NCBI GenBank assembly: GCA_030748735.1
Contig: JASMLK010000025.1
Location: 1 to 64,000 of the forward strand
Length of the DNA: 64,000 nucleotides
From: Myxococcota bacterium
Lineage (GTDB): Bacteria; Myxococcota_A; UBA9160; UBA4427
Direction: 5' to 3'
Shown: in pieces, positions 31,138 to 41,440 of the stretch
Numbering within the stretch: the first letter of the stretch is position 1
Layout of the letters: the number at the start of each line of letters is the position of its first letter
The notes under the pieces: generated by a model
Told to the model about the DNA's origin: nothing
The model's input: only the letters and a program-made list of their open reading frames with translations
Database searches by the model: none
Position numbers and translations under genes: made by a program

Positions 31138-31632
31138 ATGAAGCTCTCGATCCTCGCAGCCGTTTCCGCAAACGGCGTGATCGGGAAGGGGGGCGAGCTG
31201 CCCTGGCGCCTGCCCAACGAGCTCGCGTACGTAAAGCGCACCACCATGGGGCACACGCTGCTGATGGGGCGCAAGACGTACGAATCGATCGGGCGACCGC
31301 TACCCGGACGCACTTCGATCGTGGTCACGCGACAGGCCGACTACGCACCGCACCCCGAGGTCGTCGTCGTGAACGACTTCGCGAGCGGGCTCGCGGCTGC
31401 ACGTGAGCGTGGTGAGAGTGAAGTCTTCGTCTTCGGGGGCGAATCGCTCTACGCCGAAGCGCTACCCGAGGCCGATCGGCTCTATCTCACGCGCGTCCAC
31501 GCCGAAATCGAAGGCGATGCGTTCTTCCCCGCCTTCGACGAAAACGCGTGGAAGCTCCTCGAAGAAGAGCGCCACGAGGCGGACGAGCGTCACGCGTACG
31601 CGTTTTCGTTCCAGGTCTACGAGCGCGCGTAG
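31138..31632 (+). CDS. folA: Dihydrofolate reductase
   Basis: AAVSANGVIGKGGELPWRLPNELAYVKRTTMGHTLLMGRKTYESIGRPLPGR. Confidence 0.95.
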   Translation: MKLSILAAVSANGVIGKGGELPWRLPNELAYVKRTTMGHTLLMGRKTYESIGRPLPGRTSIVVTRQADYAPHPEVVVVNDFASGLAAARERGESEVFVFGGESLYAEALPEADRLYLTRVHAEIEGDAFFPAFDENAWKLLEEERHEADERHAYAFSFQVYERA

Positions 31633-31639
31633 CGCCCGC

Positions 31640-32186
31640 GCCTCGTCGATTTCGAGGGCCTCGAGGAGTTCGACGAGGGTTGCGAGGGCACCGATGTCGA
31701 CTTCGGGATCACCGATCAACGGCATCACGCGACTGACCGAATCGGGCAGCACCGGAAGTTGCAGTTCTCCCGCTCGCAGATCGCGCAAGAACGCTTCGAG
31801 CAGCTGCGCGGGTGCCGCGCCGTGCGCCACCGCGTTCGATCGCGATACGGGCCGCATAGGCGAGGCCATCTACGTGGAAAACGGCCGGTGAGCGAAACTC
31901 GATCTGGTCCTCGAGCTCGAGGCTCTCTCCCATCCCCTTGAACAGGGCTTCGATCGATTCGTGGCGTTTTTCGAGTTCGTGCTTGTGGCGTTCCTCGGTT
32001 CGAAGCACTCGCCCGCCTGTTTGAGCAATTCGTCGCGGTTCGCCTCGAGCTGGTCGGAAGAGATCGCCGCGAAGGCTTCTTTCAGCGATTCGCGATCTGC
32101 GGTGAGCTGCTCGAGCTGTGCGTCGACTGCGTCGCGCTCGGCTTCGGCGCGCGCGAGCGCCGCGGGGGACCCGACGAAAGTTGCTG
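31640..32186 (-). pseudogene. Decayed remnants: RmuC-like fragment joined to an HDOD-like fragment
   Basis: Three minus-strand frames: AERDAVDAQLEQLTADRESLKEAFAAISSDQLEANRDELLKQA / LRTEERHKHELEKRHESIEALFKGMGESL / LLEAFLRDLRAGELQLPVLPDSVSRVMPLIGDPEVDIGALATLVE. Confidence 0.6.
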
Positions 32187-32273
32187 CCAGCCTGTATTTC
32201 TCACCAGGCCTCGTAGCGAGGCGGTACGGATTCGTGCCGCCGCAGTAGAGGGCTGGTGAGAAATACAGGCTGG
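32187..32273. mobile_element. 87-bp near-perfect palindrome, MITE-like
   Basis: ccagcctgtatttctcaccag (32187-32207) / ctggtgagaaatacaggctgg (32253-32273): 21-bp perfect arms plus inner hairpin ggcggtac..gtgccgcc. Confidence 0.65.
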
Positions 32274-32345
32274 ACCTTTCCCGACGAGGGGCACTGGTCC
32301 ACTCTTGAGCCGCAACGCACCAAACCATGCGAATCGAGGTCATCC

Positions 32346-33128
32346 ATGTCGCTCCCCCCGTCGCTCGACCCCACGCCCGCCGACGACACCGCATCCACCA
32401 CTGACACCCGGGCCGCCGCTAACACCCGGGCCGCCGCCAACACCCGGGCCGCCGGCGCAGATCGCGCCCCGGGCCTACGCAAGGTCGATCCGCACGCGAG
32501 CAACGAGAGCGCTGACGACGCCGAAACGGCGTCGTTCGCCCGGACGGCGGCCGCCGAAGGAGGCCTCGTCAACGAAGCGCAGGAACAGGCGCTGACGGAA
32601 AGCGCCGACTCCGACGCCGAAGTGGTCGAGCCCGTCGCAGCGGCTGCGACCGAAGCCCCCGACAGCGCGAGCCCGCCGGAAGCCGATTCACTCCCCGTGC
32701 CGGTCGGCCCCCTGCGCAACGAACTCACCCAGCCGAAGGACGACGGAGCGAAGCCCTCTCTCTGGAAGCGCTTTCGCATGCGCGCACGAGGAGAAGGCAG
32801 CAAGGCCAGCAGCAACACGCCCAAGCTCGCGCGTGACCCCCAGGTGGGCATTCGCCTCGACAGCATCGAGCGCAAGGTCGACGAGTTCGACGCGACCCTG
32901 CGCGAAAAACTCGGCGCCGTGCAGACCCGACTCGACGAGGTCTGGGAAAGCGAAGAACAGCTAAGCCACCTGGCCGACATCCAGGACAAGCTCGACCGCC
33001 TCTCCGCGAGCCACAGCGAACTCACCCAGGGCATCGCAAGCCTGCGCCGCAGCACCTATGGGCTGGCGATCCTGATCGTCCTCACGGCACTCGCCTCGGG
33101 TCTGATCTACAGCGGCCTGGTCTTCTGA
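32346..33128 (+). CDS. Hypothetical protein, acidic/low-complexity N-terminus and C-terminal TM helix
   Basis: MSLPPSLDPTPADD...; coiled region; C-term YGLAILIVLTALASGLIYSGLVF. Confidence 0.6.
   Translation: MSLPPSLDPTPADDTASTTDTRAAANTRAAANTRAAGADRAPGLRKVDPHASNESADDAETASFARTAAAEGGLVNEAQEQALTESADSDAEVVEPVAAAATEAPDSASPPEADSLPVPVGPLRNELTQPKDDGAKPSLWKRFRMRARGEGSKASSNTPKLARDPQVGIRLDSIERKVDEFDATLREKLGAVQTRLDEVWESEEQLSHLADIQDKLDRLSASHSELTQGIASLRRSTYGLAILIVLTALASGLIYSGLVF
32403..32456 (+). repeat. 18-bp tandem repeat, 3 copies (in-frame)
   Basis: [ga/aa]cacccgggccgccg[ct/cc/gc] x3, encoding (D/N)TRAA(A/G). Confidence 0.9.
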
Positions 33129-33253
33129 TCCGAGCCGCACGCCCCCAAAACCCCGCCGGGCCCGAGCGTGAAATCCGGCAGCGGAACCCGCTTTCGCGAG
33201 ATAGTGAAGGGGGCCTCTGGCGCTTTCGCTGGTACTTGCCGGCATGTTGCCAG

Positions 33254-33300
33254 TTGACATTTCGCCCAAGCCCAATAACACTGCATCCGCATATACGGAT
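33254..33300 (+). promoter_or_regulatory. Promoter with overlapping operator-like palindrome upstream of ahcY
   Basis: TTGACA (33254-33259), weak -10 TAACAC (33276-33281), palindrome ATCCGCATATACGGAT (33285-33300). Confidence 0.55.
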
Positions 33301-33447
33301 ATATGCCGAGTGCGGAGCCGTTTGACCGAAGCGTCTCAACGTCGTTTTCCGCTCGCCATTCCACGCGGATCAACCCGCGCGAACCCATCCAAGAAACAGG
33401 AAACAAGAATCGAGACGCGCCCACGCGAGCGCACTCAGGAGATCAGC

Positions 33448-34905
<1,458 letters not shown>

Positions 34906-34955
34906 CGGACGCGCTCCGCGAGGAGCGCCACGAACAAACGGGCGTCACCACCCGA

Positions 34956-34992
34956 ACGGGCCGACGCGAGGCATTGCCTCTCGTCGGCCCGT
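34956..34992 (+). terminator. Strong hairpin downstream of ahcY
   Basis: acgggccgacg-cgaggc-att-gcctc-t-cgtcggcccgt; no long U-tract, so intrinsic termination is uncertain. Confidence 0.5.
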
Positions 34993-35002
34993 CACGTTTC
35001 GG
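34982..35002 (+). repeat. 21-bp direct repeat copy A
   Basis: cgtcggcccgtcacgtttcgg, identical to 37006-37026; both followed by a G run. Confidence 0.85.
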
Positions 35003-35184
35003 TGGGGGGGCATTCGCGAGCATCCTCCGTTCTCGATCGGCGCCATCGCGACGAGCAGCATCGACGTCAACGGGCTCGCTCTCACGTAACCCACTCAACC
35101 TGATGCGAGTCTGGAGACCGGAGTGTGAGTGACGCGGCGCGTCTGGGCGAGTCTGGTCGCTTCGAACTCAACCACCAGCTTCGC

Positions 35185-35352
35185 CAACTGGATTCACATC
35201 CAGTTGATGCTGTGTCACGCGACGTTGCATTCGAAGAATCTCGAAAAAGTCACCCGCAACGCTTGACAGGTTTACGCGGGCGAATCTCGAGCGTTGGCCG
35301 ACGCGATTCAAACCCGCGGCACAAGGCGCGGAACACGCGTGTGCCGTGGGTT
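35185..35352 (+). other. Structured upstream region of the HNH gene (candidate structured RNA)
   Basis: Hairpins caactggat-tcac-atccagttg (35185-35206), caacgct..agcgttg (35257-35296), aacccgcggcaca..tgtgccgtgggtt (35311-35352). Confidence 0.4.
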
Positions 35353-35483
35353 CGACGTCATTGTGAGTTGAAACGCAGTCGCGATGAGAAGTCGCGGCAA
35401 TCGCGGTTTGCCGGAGCCGAAAACCCCACCGCTACAATGCCTTCGCGCGACACCCCACGGTCCCGGTTGGGGTAGCAAAGTCG

Positions 35484-36545
35484 ATGTCTTCTCTCGAAGG
35501 CCTTTCCAACGATCAGCTGCTGACCGAAACCCGCAAGCTCGTGCAGCGCGAGCGCGGGTTCGAAGTCGAACTCGTGAGGCATCTGGGCGAAGTGGAGTCA
35601 CGGCGGCTGTATCTCGGCCGGGCGTGTTCTTCGATGTTCGACTACTGCGTCAAGGTCCTGGGCTTTTCGGAGTGCGTGGCGTACAAGCGGATTGCAGTTG
35701 CGCGAGCTGGGCGGCGATTTTCCGGCTTGCTGGATGCGTTGCACAAGGGAGAGATTCATCTCACCGGTGCGAGTTTGATCGCTCCACATCTGGCAGATGG
35801 TGAGCTGGGAGATTGGTTGGCAATGTCACGCGGTGCGACCGCGCGCGAGATCAAGCAGCGGATCGCAGAGCGAAAGCCCCAGGAGCCAGGCTCGAACTTC
35901 GTTCGCAAGCTTGCGGTGAAGCCGCCGGCGGCACAGGTAGCCTGGAGCTGCGTTTATGGTTCGGAAGAAACGAGAGAGCGGAGCCTGCCCGCGCAAGCGA
36001 AAACGAACCTGCCGGCCGAGAACAGCTCGGCACCCACGACCGCCCGCGCTCCTCACCCCGAACCCCTCGGCGAATCTCGCTACTCCGTGCGCTTCGTTGC
36101 CGACGCGGACGTGCACGCCCAGCTGGAAGAGCTCCGCGACCTGCTCCGCCATACGATCCCCGACGGAGATGTCGGGAAGATCCTCGCGAAGGCGATCGGT
36201 GAGTTGCTCGAACGGGTGAAGAAGCAGAAGGTCGGGACCTGCACCAGGCCGCGCACGCCCCGCGCTTCATCGGCGGAATCGCCTTCCCGCCACATCCCTG
36301 CCGAGATGCGTCGCAGCGTCTGGGAACGCGACGGAGGACGCTGCGCCTATGTATCGCTGGACGGGACCCGATGCGGTGAGACGGGCCGAATCGAGTTCCA
36401 CCACCAGGTCCCGTGGGCCCGCTGTCGCGAACACGAAGTCGACAACATCGCTCTGCGCTGTCGCGCTCACAATCACTACGAAGCCGAGTTGGCGTTCGGT
36501 ACCGAGAAGATGAGCCGGTGGCGGACCGGCACAGGTGATGGGTGA
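35484..36545 (+). CDS. HNH endonuclease
   Basis: IPAEMRRSVWERDGGRCAYVSLDGTRCGETGRIEFHHQVPWARCREHEVDNIALRCRAHNHYEA. Confidence 0.88.
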   Translation: MSSLEGLSNDQLLTETRKLVQRERGFEVELVRHLGEVESRRLYLGRACSSMFDYCVKVLGFSECVAYKRIAVARAGRRFSGLLDALHKGEIHLTGASLIAPHLADGELGDWLAMSRGATAREIKQRIAERKPQEPGSNFVRKLAVKPPAAQVAWSCVYGSEETRERSLPAQAKTNLPAENSSAPTTARAPHPEPLGESRYSVRFVADADVHAQLEELRDLLRHTIPDGDVGKILAKAIGELLERVKKQKVGTCTRPRTPRASSAESPSRHIPAEMRRSVWERDGGRCAYVSLDGTRCGETGRIEFHHQVPWARCREHEVDNIALRCRAHNHYEAELAFGTEKMSRWRTGTGDG

Positions 36546-36555
36546 GCCGTCCCTT

Positions 36556-36577
36556 CAGGTGGATTCGCATCCAGTTG
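36556..36577 (+). repeat. Hairpin related to 35185-35206, just after the HNH stop codon
   Basis: caggtggattcgcatccagttg; shares ggatTC.CATCCAGTTG with the upstream copy. Confidence 0.6.
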
Positions 36578-37005
36578 CGGACGCCGCTTCCTGCGCACAC
36601 GCGCCATCAACCTGGAGCCGCGACCCCTGGTGACGTGTGATGAGCAGGCATGTCGCGATGACGCCGGCAACCCGAGGCTTCAGTGCTGTCGCCGGGTAGG
36701 CCACGGGGCCCCCTTGCCGCCCCCAGCCATCCGACGTCGTGACTACGTCATCGAAGCCTGACTTCCCCAGCGTGTCGACATCCAGAGAGCTGAATACGGC
36801 GGTCAGGGTCCTCATTCCATTCCTTTGGTCCCACAGCCTCCCACCACCACCGCCTGGCGGCAGGACTGAAAGGGAGGGACCGACCCAAGGTCTTGAAGAG
36901 GTCTGGGTATGTAGCCGACAGCGATCTCCCCGTCGTCGGAGGGTGCATCACCTGGAGCGAAGTCGTCGATGCTTGGCGTGACCACCTGGGGGTGAAGCTC
37001 ACGCG

Positions 37006-37026
37006 CGTCGGCCCGTCACGTTTCGG
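37006..37026 (+). repeat. 21-bp direct repeat copy B
   Basis: cgtcggcccgtcacgtttcgg; overlaps the 3' end of gluQ. Confidence 0.85.
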
Positions 37027-37987
37027 GGGGTGTCTCCGGCGAAGCGAGTGTGAGTTCGCGACCGTCCCATTCGACGAGTCGATCTTGCTGCGACACGCGC
37101 GACCAATCGAAGTCGCCGAGTAGCGCACGAGGTGTCATGGGTCGGGGTTCTTCGACGAGCCCCGCCGCACAAGCGAGTAGGCCACACAGGGCCGCGGCGT
37201 CATAGCGAGAGACGAGTTCATCGAGCGCCACTGCGCCGTGGAACTTCGCGAGCTTTCGGTCGCGTCGTTCGAGGAGCAACAGGTGGTGGCGATAGGTCGG
37301 CGTCTCGAAGCCGAGCTGCTGCTGCAAGCGCACCTGCGTCGCGGTGCCCGCCGCAAGATCTCGCCCCCGCACAACGCGGGTGACGCCTGCCTGCGCATCG
37401 TCGACCACGCTCGCGAGGTGGTACGCCACGGCGCCGTCGCGCCGGCGCACGACAGGGTCACCGAAGACGGCAAGCGGATCCTGCTCGATCTCGGCACCAC
37501 CGAGGTCGCGGAGCACCACCGTGCCAGCGGGGAGCCGGACTCGAAGTGGCTGCGTCGAAGCACGCCAGCCACCCTGGTCCCGCGACGGAAGCTCTCGCTC
37601 GCGGCAATGGCCGTCGTAGCGGAACCCGCCGTCGGGAGTCCGCACCCCGAGCTCGCGCAGCCGCGACCGCGAGCAAGCGCACGGATACAGGGCCCCCGCT
37701 TCCGCCAGCCGATCGAGGGCCTGCTCGTGCGCGGCCGAAGCTTCCGACTGGAGAGAACGTTCGTCCCAATCGAGCCCCAGCCACGAGAGCGCGTCGCCAA
37801 TCGCCTTTGCGTACGTGGGTTTACAACGACCGGGGTCGAGGTCCTCGAGCCGCACGACGAAGCGGGCTCCGCTCGAGCGGGCGTCCAGCCAGCACAGCAG
37901 CGCGGCGAGCAGCGTGCCGGGGTGCGGCCCTCCAGTCGTCGACGGAGCAAAGCGACCGACACCCGCGTGGGCGGGCTCTTCACTCAT
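37016..37987 (-). CDS. gluQ: Glutamyl-Q tRNA(Asp) synthetase
   Basis: [53 protein letters not shown] Zn motif; short length typical of GluQ-RS. Confidence 0.9.
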   Translation of the reverse strand: MSEEPAHAGVGRFAPSTTGGPHPGTLLAALLCWLDARSSGARFVVRLEDLDPGRCKPTYAKAIGDALSWLGLDWDERSLQSEASAAHEQALDRLAEAGALYPCACSRSRLRELGVRTPDGGFRYDGHCRERELPSRDQGGWRASTQPLRVRLPAGTVVLRDLGGAEIEQDPLAVFGDPVVRRRDGAVAYHLASVVDDAQAGVTRVVRGRDLAAGTATQVRLQQQLGFETPTYRHHLLLLERRDRKLAKFHGAVALDELVSRYDAAALCGLLACAAGLVEEPRPMTPRALLGDFDWSRVSQQDRLVEWDGRELTLASPETPPET

Positions 37988-38189
37988 GAGCTGTCAACCG
38001 TGACGGCCAAATGCTCCATTAATTGCACCTTTTTGTATCTTTTTTCCCGCACCCGCAACACCACAGGGATCCTTCTGTTCGCCGTGTCGGATCTCACGCT
38101 GGGAGTGGCCTGAGTTGCGTTTCGGGCTGGTTCATGCATGCTCATCTGAAGCGAGGGCGCACGAGATCCTCGAAGGAGGCTTGGTAACT

Positions 38190-38381
38190 ATGTCGGATTC
38201 CAACGAAGTGCTGGTCGTGGCCTCGAAGGTGAAGGCCTACATCAAAGACAAAGGCGACATGAAGACCTCGGCGAGCGTGCTTTCCGCTCTGTCGGACCGC
38301 ATCCGTAGCATGTGCGAGGAAGCGATCGAAAACGCTCGCAGCGACGGTCGAAAGACCATTCTCGATCGCGATATCGGCTAG
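38190..38381 (+). CDS. Single histone-fold protein (bacterial histone-like, 63 aa)
   Basis: SKVKAYIKDKGDMKTSASVLSALSDRIRSMCEEAIENARSDGRKTILDRDIG; histone RKTI..xDI C-terminal signature; RBS gaaggagg. Confidence 0.82.
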   Translation: MSDSNEVLVVASKVKAYIKDKGDMKTSASVLSALSDRIRSMCEEAIENARSDGRKTILDRDIG

Positions 38382-38499
38382 TCGCCGGAGCACAACGCTC
38401 CAAATCGCGGGCAACCTGGTCGTGTTGGCCACAGCGTCCGCGGCAGCTCGGCTGCCCAGGGGAACGAAACTGCCGTGACCCTGGACGGCCGGAGCAGCC

Positions 38500-39405
38500 T
38501 CATTGCCCAACACAGTCGCGCAGAGCGGCTTCGAGGGTTGGGTATTCGAACGCGTAACCGTATTCGAGCGCGCGCTCGCACGCGACGTGCTGCCCGGGCG
38601 AGACGTAGCGTGCGAATTCGCCCAGTGGGAACCACACGGCGAAGAGCGGCACGGGGAGAAACGCGGGGCGTCGCAGCACTCGCCCCAGCGTCGCTGCGAA
38701 CTCGCCCATCCGCGCTACACCCGGGGCCACCACGTTGAGGGGCCCTTCGATGTCTTCTCGGTCGAGGGCCAACAAGGCGAGCGCAACCGCGTCGCGCTGG
38801 TGAACCCACGGGAACCAGCGGGCCTTCGGACCGATCGGGCCGCCGAGCCCCAGTCGAAAGGGCAGCAACATGTTGGCGAGCGCGCCGTCGTGTCGGCTGA
38901 GGACCACGGCAAAGCGCAGGCACGCCACGCGAACCCCACTGGCTGCGGCTTCCCGCGCGGCCGCTTCCCAGTCACAGCAGAGCGTGGCCAGGAAGTCCTG
39001 GCCGGGCGCGCTTTCTTCCGTGAGGACTTCTTCGTCGCGGGTGCCGTAGTAGCCGGTCGCCGACGCGCTGATCAGGGCGCAGGGCCGCGGCTCGGCGGAC
39101 GCGATCGCGCGAACCAGGACCTTTGCGCTTTCGATTCGGCTGCTGACGAGGCGGCGTTTGCGCGCGGCGTTCCAGCGGCCCCCGCCGATCGATTCTCCCG
39201 CGAGGTGGACGACAGCGTCACAACCCGCAACCGCACCCTGCCAGTCGCCGTCGCTCGTAACGTCCCCGGCGACCCACGTTTCGCCCGGGCGCGAGCTTTC
39301 GCGCGCGGCACGACTGAGCGCCACGACCTCGTCCCCTCGCTCGAGCAGTGCATCACAGAGCGCGGCACCGACCAGGCCCGACGCTCCAGTGACGAAGACG
39401 CGCAA
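38500..39405 (-). CDS. TIGR01777 family (YfcH-like) NAD-dependent epimerase
   Basis: RVFVTGASGLVGAALCDALLERGDEV; AVVHLAGESIGGGRWNAARKRRLVSSRIES; SASATGYYG; TTG start. Confidence 0.9.
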   Translation of the reverse strand: MRVFVTGASGLVGAALCDALLERGDEVVALSRAARESSRPGETWVAGDVTSDGDWQGAVAGCDAVVHLAGESIGGGRWNAARKRRLVSSRIESAKVLVRAIASAEPRPCALISASATGYYGTRDEEVLTEESAPGQDFLATLCCDWEAAAREAAASGVRVACLRFAVVLSRHDGALANMLLPFRLGLGGPIGPKARWFPWVHQRDAVALALLALDREDIEGPLNVVAPGVARMGEFAATLGRVLRRPAFLPVPLFAVWFPLGEFARYVSPGQHVACERALEYGYAFEYPTLEAALRDCVGQ

Positions 39406-39407
39406 GC

Positions 39408-40157
39408 TCAGTCTCCCTTTTCGTTCGGGAGGCGGACGTCGACCTCGTCGGTCTGCGCGGCGGGATCGAACGCAAGAGCGAGCAGATGCTCGGCCACGAA
39501 GGCCACGCTGTTGAACGTGTCGTCGCGCTTCATTTCGACGAAGCGCTCGAGGCTCGGGAAGTCGTCTTCGGAGGACGCGCGAATGAGAGCCTGCATTTCC
39601 GTGTCGACCACACCCGGCGCCACCGCGTGCGCACGCAAGCCCGCTTCGGCTTCTTCGAGGGCGATGCACTGGGTGAGCAGCGCGACCCCGGCCTTGCCCG
39701 CGCAGTACGCCGACCAGCCCGCGTAGCCGTTCCATGCGGCGCCCGACGAGATGTTGATCAGCACGCCACCCCCTTCGCGGGCGCGCACGAGATCAACGTA
39801 GCAGCGACTCCCGATGAAGACGCCGGTGAGGTTGATGTCGATGTGCTCGCGAAACGCTTCGATGCTAACGCGGCGAAGCGGCGCGATCGGGTCGAGGATG
39901 CCCGCGTTGTTGATCCACAGGTCGATCGCGCCGAAGCGCGCTTCGACGTCGGCCGCGAAGGCGCGCATCGCCGCCTCGTCGCGAACGTCGACCGAGCGCG
40001 CCAATACGGCGTCGCCCTCTTCGAGGGCCGGCGCGCTACGCGAGCAGAGGCCGAGGTTCATGCCGCGTGCGGCGAAGATCTCGGCGATCCCCGCGCCGAT
40101 CCCGCGGCTCGCGCCGGTAATGACGGCCGTCTTCCCTTTTACATCCACGAGGGACAC
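39408..40157 (-). CDS. SDR family oxidoreductase
   Basis: KTAVITGASRGIGAGIAEIFAARG; NNAG; YCAGKAG. Confidence 0.9.
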   Translation of the reverse strand: MSLVDVKGKTAVITGASRGIGAGIAEIFAARGMNLGLCSRSAPALEEGDAVLARSVDVRDEAAMRAFAADVEARFGAIDLWINNAGILDPIAPLRRVSIEAFREHIDINLTGVFIGSRCYVDLVRAREGGGVLINISSGAAWNGYAGWSAYCAGKAGVALLTQCIALEEAEAGLRAHAVAPGVVDTEMQALIRASSEDDFPSLERFVEMKRDDTFNSVAFVAEHLLALAFDPAAQTDEVDVRLPNEKGD

Positions 40158-40201
40158 GACATCTACTCCTCACTGGTTGGGCGCGTTCGGGTTGGGGCTG
40201 C

Positions 40202-41440
40202 TCAGGCGCCAGGTGTTGCGGCCAGCTGTGCGACGTCGGCACCGCTCGGCTGCTGGAAGATCCGCACGCCGAATTCGGGCGCGATGGCGAGAAAATGATC
40301 GAAGAGGTCCGACTGGATGCCTTCGTGGTTCGCCCACACGATGTCGTTCGTAAAGCAGTAGATCTCGAGCGGAAGCCCTTCCGGGCCCGGCGCGAGCTGG
40401 CGAACGATCAGCGTGCGACCCTGATGGATCTTGGGGTGGTTCTTCAAGTACTCGAACATGTACGCGCGAAGCGTGCCCGCGTTGGTGAGCCTGCGGATGT
40501 CCGCGTTGATCTCCTGGTTGCGGCCATCTTCGGCGTTGTGAGCCGAAAGCTCACCGCGCTTGTCGGCCATGTAGTCGCGCAGTAGGGCGAACTGCGAGAA
40601 GCGCTCGATCTCGTCTTCTTCGAGAAAGCGAACACTCGTGACGTCGACGGAGAGCGAGCGCTTGATGCGACGCGAATTCGAATCCGACATCCCGCGCCAG
40701 TTCTTGAACGAACTCGTGATGAAGGCGTGGGTGGGGACGGTGGTGATCGTCTTGTCCCAGTTCTGCACCTTGACCGTGTGGAGCGTCACGTCGATCACGT
40801 CACCGTCGGCCCCGTAGGAGGGCATCTCGATCCAATCGCCGACGTCGAGCAAGCGGTTGTTCATGATCTGGATGCTGGCGACCAGTGACAGCAGGGTGTC
40901 GCGGAAGACGATCAGCAGTACGGCGGAGACGGCGCCGAGACCACTCAGGAAGATCCACGGCGAGCGATCCATCAAGATCGAAAGCGAAACGATCGCGCAC
41001 ACCAGGTAGACGATCAGCCGGACGAACCCGAGGTAGCCCTTGATGGGCCGCCGACCAACGTCGGGGAGCTGGCTGTAGATGTCGGCGACGGCGTTCAGGA
41101 AGGCGCTCACCGCCATCGCGGTGATCAGCGTGGCCGACGCGAGCGCAACGCGTTGGATCACAACTTCTACCCTGGGCTGAAGCGCGAAGATTTCGCCCCC
41201 GAAGTAGATGAAGAGCACCGGGATGAGATTCGCGACGCGATTGAAGAAGTGCGCATTGAGCAGCGCATCGTCCCAGTGGGTTTCGCTTCGCCCGACGGCC
41301 GCGCGCGCGATGCGGAGCATCCAGCGGCTCGCGATCGAGTCGGCAAGCCAGCCGAGCAAGGCCAGCAGCGAGAGCCCGATGGCCTGGAAGATGATGGGGT
41401 GCTGCTGAGAGAATTCGCTGATGGTCTGTTGCAGGTCCAC
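40202..41440 (-). CDS. Mechanosensitive ion channel MscS family protein
   Basis: N-terminal TM helices; FRDTLLSLVASIQIMNNRLLDVGDWIEMPSYGADGDVIDVTLHTVKVQNWDKTITTVPTH. Confidence 0.9.
   Translation of the reverse strand: MDLQQTISEFSQQHPIIFQAIGLSLLALLGWLADSIASRWMLRIARAAVGRSETHWDDALLNAHFFNRVANLIPVLFIYFGGEIFALQPRVEVVIQRVALASATLITAMAVSAFLNAVADIYSQLPDVGRRPIKGYLGFVRLIVYLVCAIVSLSILMDRSPWIFLSGLGAVSAVLLIVFRDTLLSLVASIQIMNNRLLDVGDWIEMPSYGADGDVIDVTLHTVKVQNWDKTITTVPTHAFITSSFKNWRGMSDSNSRRIKRSLSVDVTSVRFLEEDEIERFSQFALLRDYMADKRGELSAHNAEDGRNQEINADIRRLTNAGTLRAYMFEYLKNHPKIHQGRTLIVRQLAPGPEGLPLEIYCFTNDIVWANHEGIQSDLFDHFLAIAPEFGVRIFQQPSGADVAQLAATPGA

Noticed and set aside
32403-32456. Short tandem repeats as a CRISPR array
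   Set aside because: Only three 18-bp units with no spacers, in frame inside a coding region; a simple coding repeat.
35484-36545. HNH gene as IscB/Cas9-like nuclease
   Set aside because: No RuvC motifs, bridge helix or PLMP domain are visible; only an HNH C-terminus with a helical N-terminus.
36555-36815. 86-aa minus-strand ORF between the HNH gene and gluQ
   Set aside because: No family recognised and it overlaps the hairpin repeat; it might be a gene remnant but cannot be supported.
38027-38049. T-rich tract ctttttgtatctttttt upstream of the histone-like gene as a terminator or promoter
   Set aside because: No clear hairpin before it and no convincing -35/-10 pair; left unassigned.
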